Origin: an uncultured Chlorobiaceae bacterium
Lineage (GTDB): Bacteria; Bacteroidota; Chlorobiia; Chlorobiales; Chlorobiaceae
Assembly (NCBI GenBank): GCA_903915955.1
Contig: CAIWUU010000070.1
Span: forward strand, 1-62,446
DNA length: 62,446 nt
Direction: 5' to 3'
Shown here: piece by piece, positions 58,153 to 62,446 of the stretch
Position numbering within the stretch: the first letter of the stretch is position 1
How the letters are laid out: every line of letters begins with the position of its first letter
Position numbers and translations under genes: made by a program
The notes under the pieces: generated by a model
What the model was told of the DNA's origin: nothing
Database searches by the model: none
The model's input: only the letters and a program-made list of their open reading frames with translations

Positions 58153-59000
58153 TCTGCAACGACCCCGTAACTTCCAAGAACATTCACCATGGTGGCGAAT
58201 TCACGGAGATGGTTGAGGGCATTGTGGATATTCTGATCCTCCTGATGGCCGATAAAATCGACATAAAAGAGGTACTCAAAGGCTTTTTTTCTGAACGGTC
58301 TCGATTCGATTTTAGTCAGGTCGATATTACGCATGGCAAAGGTGGCCAGCGCCTTGAAGAGCGAACCCTGTTCGTTGGGAAGAGTAAAGGCAATGGATGT
58401 TTTGTGTTGCGACGTATCAAGTTTTGATGAAATTTCAGCCAATCGGAGTGGGTCAAGGTTTTCGGCATGAGCAATACAGAAAAAACGGGTGATGTTCCAC
58501 TCTTCATCGGCAAGGTTTTCCTTCAGGATTTCGAGTCCGTAGAGTTCACCCGCTCTTTTTGATGCAATGGCAAGCTTCGTAGGATCTTTTTCAGCAGCAA
58601 TCATCTTCGCACTGCCTGCCGTATCGTAAGCGGCCTCTGCTTTGAGCCCCTTGTGTGCAGCAAAAAAATTTCGACACTGGGCCAACGCCTGGGGGTGAGA
58701 GAGTACCTTGAGTGCCTGCTCTACCGAAGTTCCCCGGATACCAAGCAGACAGTGCTCAACCTTCACAAAAGTTTCGGCTACAATTGTAACGGGATGCTGG
58801 AGCAGAAGGTCATAGTTCTGATGAATACTCCCGCCAAGTGAATTTTCGATAGGGATGACCGCATAGTCAACTTGGCGCTGTTCAACAGCGGCAAAGACCT
58901 CCTCAAATGATTCGCATGGTTTTGGCACTCCAATCCTGAGCGCAGCGATTTCGCTATATGCCCCAGGTTCTCCCTGATAGGCGATCATCAAGTTTGTCAT
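58149..59000 (-). CDS. pheA: prephenate dehydratase
   Basis: A 283-residue enzyme that makes phenylpyruvate for phenylalanine synthesis, without a fused chorismate mutase. The N-terminal IAYQGEPGAYSEIAALRIG, the catalytic TRF in NITRFFCIA, and a C-terminal ACT domain with ESRPFRKKAFEYLFYVDF and the GSLFKALATFAMRNIDLTKI site for phenylalanine feedback are clear. It begins a pheA-polA transcript and diverges from yebC over 113 bp. Confidence 0.96.
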   Translation of the reverse strand: MTNLMIAYQGEPGAYSEIAALRIGVPKPCESFEEVFAAVEQRQVDYAVIPIENSLGGSIHQNYDLLLQHPVTIVAETFVKVEHCLLGIRGTSVEQALKVLSHPQALAQCRNFFAAHKGLKAEAAYDTAGSAKMIAAEKDPTKLAIASKRAGELYGLEILKENLADEEWNITRFFCIAHAENLDPLRLAEISSKLDTSQHKTSIAFTLPNEQGSLFKALATFAMRNIDLTKIESRPFRKKAFEYLFYVDFIGHQEDQNIHNALNHLREFATMVNVLGSYGVVAE

Positions 59001-59113
59001 TGTTTTTTCTTGTTGTTAACTTGTGGCAATGCCAGTGGTTTTATTTAAAGAAAATAAATCTATTATCATAGGCAGGGGGTATCGGAGGATTAACAAATCA
59101 GCAGTTTTTTATC

Positions 59114-59866
59114 ATGTCAGGACACAGTAAGTGGGCAACAATCAAAAGAAAAAAGGCCGCAACTGACCAGAAACGGGGAAGTTTGTTCACCAAACTGGTC
59201 AAGGAGATTACTATTTCGGCCAAAATGGGTGGCGGTGATCCCGCTGGCAACCCCCGGCTCAGGCTTGCCATTGATACCGCAAGAGACAACTCCATGCCGA
59301 TGGATAACATTCAGCGTGCCATCAAAAAGGGAACGGGGGAGCTTGAGGGTGTTATCTGGGATGAAATTACCTATGAGGGCTATGGCCCGGCAGGCATTGC
59401 CCTGATTATTGAAACAGCGACGGACAATCGTAACAGAACGGTTGCTGATATTCGTCATATTATGAGCCGCAATAACGGTTCACTTGGTGAAAGTGGCAGT
59501 GTTGGCTGGATGTTCCAGCGCAAGGGTACTCTTGATGTTTCGAAGCTGGTCGCCAGCGAGGATCAGCTTATGGAGCTGCTGCTGGATGCGGGCCTTGAAG
59601 ATCTCAATGGTGATGATGAGAGCTATTTCACTCTCATAACCGATATCAAGGATCTTGAAATCGCCAAAAAGGCGCTTGAAAAGGCGGGTATAGCTTATGA
59701 GAATGCAAAGATTGATCTTGTGCCGGAGAATTACATTGAACTTGAAGCTGATGACGCACGGAAAGTGATCAAGCTGATAGAGGCACTTGAAAATATTGAT
59801 GATGTGCAGGCTGTTTACAGCAACATGGAGATCAGTGAGAGTGCCATGAACAGTTTAAACGAGTAG
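59114..59866 (+). CDS. yebC: YebC/PmpR family protein
   Basis: A 250-residue protein of the YebC/TACO1 family. It starts [20 protein letters not shown] and carries the usual [24 protein letters not shown] and GGLGEPGSV-type [13 protein letters not shown]. Family members act as translational helpers at proline runs or as DNA-binding regulators. It is commonly next to ruvC, as here (3-nt gap). Confidence 0.96.
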   Translation: MSGHSKWATIKRKKAATDQKRGSLFTKLVKEITISAKMGGGDPAGNPRLRLAIDTARDNSMPMDNIQRAIKKGTGELEGVIWDEITYEGYGPAGIALIIETATDNRNRTVADIRHIMSRNNGSLGESGSVGWMFQRKGTLDVSKLVASEDQLMELLLDAGLEDLNGDDESYFTLITDIKDLEIAKKALEKAGIAYENAKIDLVPENYIELEADDARKVIKLIEALENIDDVQAVYSNMEISESAMNSLNE

Positions 59867-59869
59867 AGG

Positions 59870-60433
59870 ATGGTTGTTCTCGGCATTGATCCGGGAAGTC
59901 TTAATACCGGCTATGGTGTGATTCGTCGCGACAATAAAGGCTTCTCTGTGCTGGTATGCGGTTTGATCCGGCTTCATTCCGGTAAAAGTCATCCGGAACG
60001 AATTGGGCAGATATGCCGTGAGCTTGAGGAGGTGATTGCTGAGTTTCAGCCTGAACAGGTGGCCCTTGAGACTGCCTTTCTGAGCAGAAATGTGCAGTCA
60101 GCCCTGAAGCTCGGCCAGGTGCGGGGCGCAGTTATTGCACTTGTGATGCGCCACCATCTTGTATTGCATGAGTATGCGCCCCGTGAGATGAAATTGGCGA
60201 TAACGGGAAGAGGGGCTGCAAGCAAGGAGCAGGTTGCGTTTATGGTTGCAAGAATGGTTGGTATAGCGGAGCCGCCAAAGCCCTATGATGTCACCGATGC
60301 TCTTGGCATTGCTTTGTGTGATTTGCTCAGGGGCGAGAATCGCGAGTCACCTTTGCTTGAGGGAAAGAGAGTGAGGGGCGGAGGAAGCTGGTCACAGTTT
60401 GTCAGTGCATCGCCCGATATGGTTATACGGTAG
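59870..60433 (+). CDS. ruvC: crossover junction endodeoxyribonuclease RuvC
   Basis: A 187-residue Holliday-junction resolvase. The catalytic acids are in [35 protein letters not shown] and [12 protein letters not shown]. It dimerises and nicks four-way junctions symmetrically together with RuvAB. It starts 3 nt after yebC. The final ~25 residues are basic and polar and may be variable. A REP-like repeat follows. Confidence 0.96.
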   Translation: MVVLGIDPGSLNTGYGVIRRDNKGFSVLVCGLIRLHSGKSHPERIGQICRELEEVIAEFQPEQVALETAFLSRNVQSALKLGQVRGAVIALVMRHHLVLHEYAPREMKLAITGRGAASKEQVAFMVARMVGIAEPPKPYDVTDALGIALCDLLRGENRESPLLEGKRVRGGGSWSQFVSASPDMVIR

Positions 60434-60880
60434 TTTCGGGCGGCATTCCTTCGCAGTGTTGAGCCTTCAGAATGGTGTTGTCCATTTACACCTGAAGTAA
60501 ATTGATGGGCCATGCCACCCTTTCAGCTATACAGATTTAACCTTGTCATTTCGACGACCGAAGTGAGGAGAAATCTTATAGCACTAATCATCAAGATTTC
60601 TCGCTGACGCTCGAAATGACAGGATTATATATTCCAATACAAGTTTGCTCAAGGCACTCATGATTCAAGCAAAGCTCTATGCTGAATTACGGAATGACTT
60701 TTTGCTAAACGCTTATCTCCGTTAAGAACTGGGTTACATCAGGGTTTCTATCTCCGGCTGAGGCTATGGAGAGGGTTGGTCAATGGTAATACCTGTCGAA
60801 ATGTTTTCGGTATCCAATTCTGTATTCAGAAACGCTGTCACTGAATTGTTGAAAGGCATCTATGCAATCAATAACAGATA
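60434..60880. other. gene-less stretch between ruvC and the brxA-like remnant
   Basis: No gene of family type is visible. The left part carries the inverted repeat at 60545-60620. The right part (60620-60880) has only very short frames, for example one reading MVIPVEMFSVSNSVFRNAVT at about 60786, which may be debris. Confidence 0.5.
60545..60620. repeat. REP/MITE-like inverted repeat
   Basis: GTCATTTCGACGACCGAAG at the left and its imperfect inverse ending CGCTCGAAATGAC at the right bracket a core with AGAAATCTT / AAGATTTCT arms. Such TCATTTCGA...AGAAATCTT elements recur between genes in many genomes of this and related phyla (from memory); only this copy was noticed in the window. Confidence 0.7.
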
Positions 60881-61679
60881 ATGCAACAACAATTTAACGC
60901 AGACATCAATGTCATCGGCAGCATTCCGGATTTCCGGCTCATTGAGACTGCGCTGGCGGAGTTAGCCAAAGGACAAGGACGGGTTGATCTCAAGGAGTTA
61001 CTGGTGACCAACAACGCCTTCGACTTTCGGACGGAGAGCACCCGAAAGCGCTTTCTTGCCGCAGTGGAGCGCACCATTCTGGTTTTTGCCAGTGAACGGC
61101 ACCGACAGTTGGTGGTGGCGCTCTTTAATGCTCCCGGAACTGGAAGCTCTGAAACGGTGGGCAATTTTTTTGCAGTTGCTTGCCGGGAACAATCTCTTTC
61201 GGCTTCTTACCAAAGAGGTTTATCTCAAGGTCTACTTCTCCGGACGGACAACAATTGCCGGGGATGAGGTTTTTGCCTGGCTGAAGGATCGCCAGGGTCA
61301 CTCCCCGCAATTGAATAATTTTTCGGATTCTACACTGCGAATGATTGGGTCCAAGTACCTCACTATTCTCAAGAAACTCGGAATGGTTGATGGTACAGTA
61401 AAGAAACGGTTGCTCACTATCAGGCTTTCTGACAATGAACTTCTTTTCTTTTTGTATGTTATTTTCAGCGTGGATGATTCCACCACCGATATTCTGAAGT
61501 CGCCATATCGGGAGTTCCTGTTTCTTGAACGAGAGGAGTTAATTCGTGCGCTGAAAAACATCAGCTTCATGCCTTTTCTTGCTATCGCCTCTACCGGGGA
61601 GGCGCTGACTGTGCAATTAAAATTGTCACCACAGGAGCTTGTTGATGCCATTTCTCACCGAACAACAGCAGAAATTTGA
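60881..61679 (+). pseudogene. BrxA-like (DUF1819) gene with a frameshift
   Basis: The first frame from ATG 60881 gives MQQQFNADINVIGSIPDFRL...RKRFLAAVERTILVFASERH and would end at 61267. Conservation moves to another frame near 61115-61130 (LMLPELEALKRWAIFLQLLA...) and runs to 61679. The second part, FSDSTLRMIGSKYLTILKKL and LSDNELLFFLYVIFSV, fits the DUF1819/BrxA family, a small DNA-binding component of BREX phage-defence systems. Together it would be about 265 residues. A single-base indel near 61110-61125 is the simplest cause. Confidence 0.65.
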
Positions 61680-62066
61680 CGACCTTCGTGTGGCGTTGCA
61701 CGAAGACAACCGGACGCAACTGAAGCGAACGGCAAACGGAGGAAACACCGTCGGAGTCGCGACAAGCTCTTTACCCTCAAATCGGTCTCTATTGAAAAGC
61801 GTGAGACGGCGCTGCGCAACCGCCAGTCGGACCTGCTCAATGAAAAAAGCGCACAGGCTGAAGAGGAGAAGGATACCATTTTCCATCAGCTCAAGGAGAT
61901 CGAGAGTCTCAGGAAAAAAATTGACGAACTGCTCTCCGAAGGCTACGACCCCAAGCTTGACGACGGTGTCGGCAAAAACATCGCCCCCTTGCAGAAGCGG
62001 GGTATCATCGCTTATGAGGTGCTGAATCCGGGACAGCTCAAAAAGTATCTGAATGCAGAGTGGTAA
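61680..62066 (+). pseudogene. remnant resembling the C-terminal tail of a BREX/Eco57I-type adenine methyltransferase
   Basis: The open frame contains DKLFTLKSVSIEKRETALRN, a charged coiled coil (KDTIFHQLKEIESLRKKIDELL) and a terminal YDPKLDDGVGKNIAPLQKRG segment ending LKKYLNAEW. The DDGVxxNIAP pattern is known at the end of PglX-type methyltransferases. Another frame from 61645 (MPFLTEQQQKFDDLRVALHE) leads into it and may be the head of a gene joined by a frameshift. No start, SAM motif or NPPY is present. The family call is tentative. Confidence 0.4.
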
Positions 62067-62258
62067 ATCTGAAAGCAGGCAAAATGAGTTCCAAAAGATT
62101 GGTCAGGCAGTGCCTGTTACCTCTTTTGATGCCACTCTCAATGCTCCCAAAATGGTTCAGGAACTGGCCTTCCAACGATGCTTCATGGGCGATTTCTCAT
62201 TTGAGTATCTCCTGATTTTGTTTAATTTGAAACAAAAATACATGATAGCCGTGTTAAC

Positions 62259-62446
62259 ATGATACAGTCCTTCAAGAGTCAGGCAACTGAGGATATTTTT
62301 AACGGAAATCCGACAAAAAAGGCATCGAAAATCTGCCCTTCAGTATTATGGAAACAGGCGTCCAGAAAACTTGATCAGCTTGATTCTGTTCTTACCCTTG
62401 ACGAGTTACGCATTCCTCCGGGAAACCGTCTTGAATCCTTGTCCGG
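62259..62446 (+). CDS. HigB/RelE-type toxin, cut by window edge
   Basis: From ATG 62259 the frame reads MIQSFKSQATEDIFNGNPTK, then ASRKLDQLDSVLTLDEL and IPPGNRLESLS. This follows the HigB pattern (IKSFKHKGLEKFF...L..L..A....dl..PG.rLh.L), a ribosome-dependent mRNA endonuclease. About 62 residues are visible out of a usual ~92. A higA antitoxin gene is expected just beyond the edge. Confidence 0.75.
   Translation, partial: MIQSFKSQATEDIFNGNPTKKASKICPSVLWKQASRKLDQLDSVLTLDELRIPPGNRLESLS

Noticed and set aside
62053-62262. A 69-codon plus-strand frame before the HigB-like gene
   Set aside because: Its head overlaps the methyltransferase-tail remnant and its end runs into the HigB start. No family pattern; probably leftover sequence.

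Overview
The window looks like a chromosomal segment of a Gram-negative bacterium, most likely a green sulfur bacterium (Chlorobiaceae). This rests on remembered family resemblance, not on a search. Supporting features are 5-aminolevulinate synthesis from glutamate (hemL), Kdo/LPS genes (kdsA, kdsC-like, an LptA/OstA-like protein), a short stand-alone ClpB-type ATPase, an atpD-atpC pair away from other ATP synthase genes with an 88-residue epsilon subunit, and GTP-dependent PEP carboxykinase. No photosynthesis gene lies in the window, so the genus is not fixed.

Layout. 1-2.9 kb: part of a type I restriction-modification locus (hsdM coupled to a DUF1016/YhcG nuclease that runs off the left edge), preceded by a DUF2442 gene. 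3-24.6 kb: dense housekeeping genes, namely a degenerate UDP-GlcNAc epimerase, an OstA-like protein, FmdB, recO, hemL, DUF190-crcB, ruvX, pyrE-tyrA-nadK, a conserved unknown protein, kdsA-kdsC, a short ClpB, a GH3 hydrolase with sixA, plsY-gpsA, purM, lysC, an NlpC/P60 hydrolase and prmA-ppx. 24.5-27.2 kb: a THUMP-like methyltransferase, a decayed antitoxin-like stretch, an exported unknown protein and clpS. 27.3-33.2 kb: an S66 peptidase, atpDC, tRNA-Thr, a TlpA-like thioredoxin, pckG behind a leader hairpin, and dodecin. 33.3-38.3 kb: a SWIM/SNF2 pair and an acetate-type transporter.

38.5-48.5 kb is an accessory island. It holds an MFS exporter, a GC-rich Rieske-flavodoxin fusion, an AAA ATPase bracketed by TTTTGGCG/CGCCAAAA inverted repeats, two SEC-C paralogues, a ghost of a second type I R-M system (hsdM head, hsdR tail) around an AlbA_2-type ATP-binding gene, and a deleted second copy of the ATPase with its 3' flank. 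48.4-55.3 kb is a tripartite efflux operon (tolC-uspA-emrA-emrB) read leftward from a near-perfect sigma-54 promoter at 53009-53023, with a divergent GAF/AAA+ sigma-54 activator. 55.3-60.4 kb returns to housekeeping genes (polA, pheA, yebC, ruvC). 60.4-62.4 kb is accessory again: a REP-like inverted repeat, a frameshifted brxA-like gene, a methyltransferase-tail remnant and a HigB-like toxin cut by the right edge.

The best leads are the sigma-54 efflux operon with an embedded universal stress protein, the bracketed and duplicated ATPase/SEC-C module, three perfectly phased palindromes inside the DUF1016 gene, and a KdsC homologue without its nucleophile.
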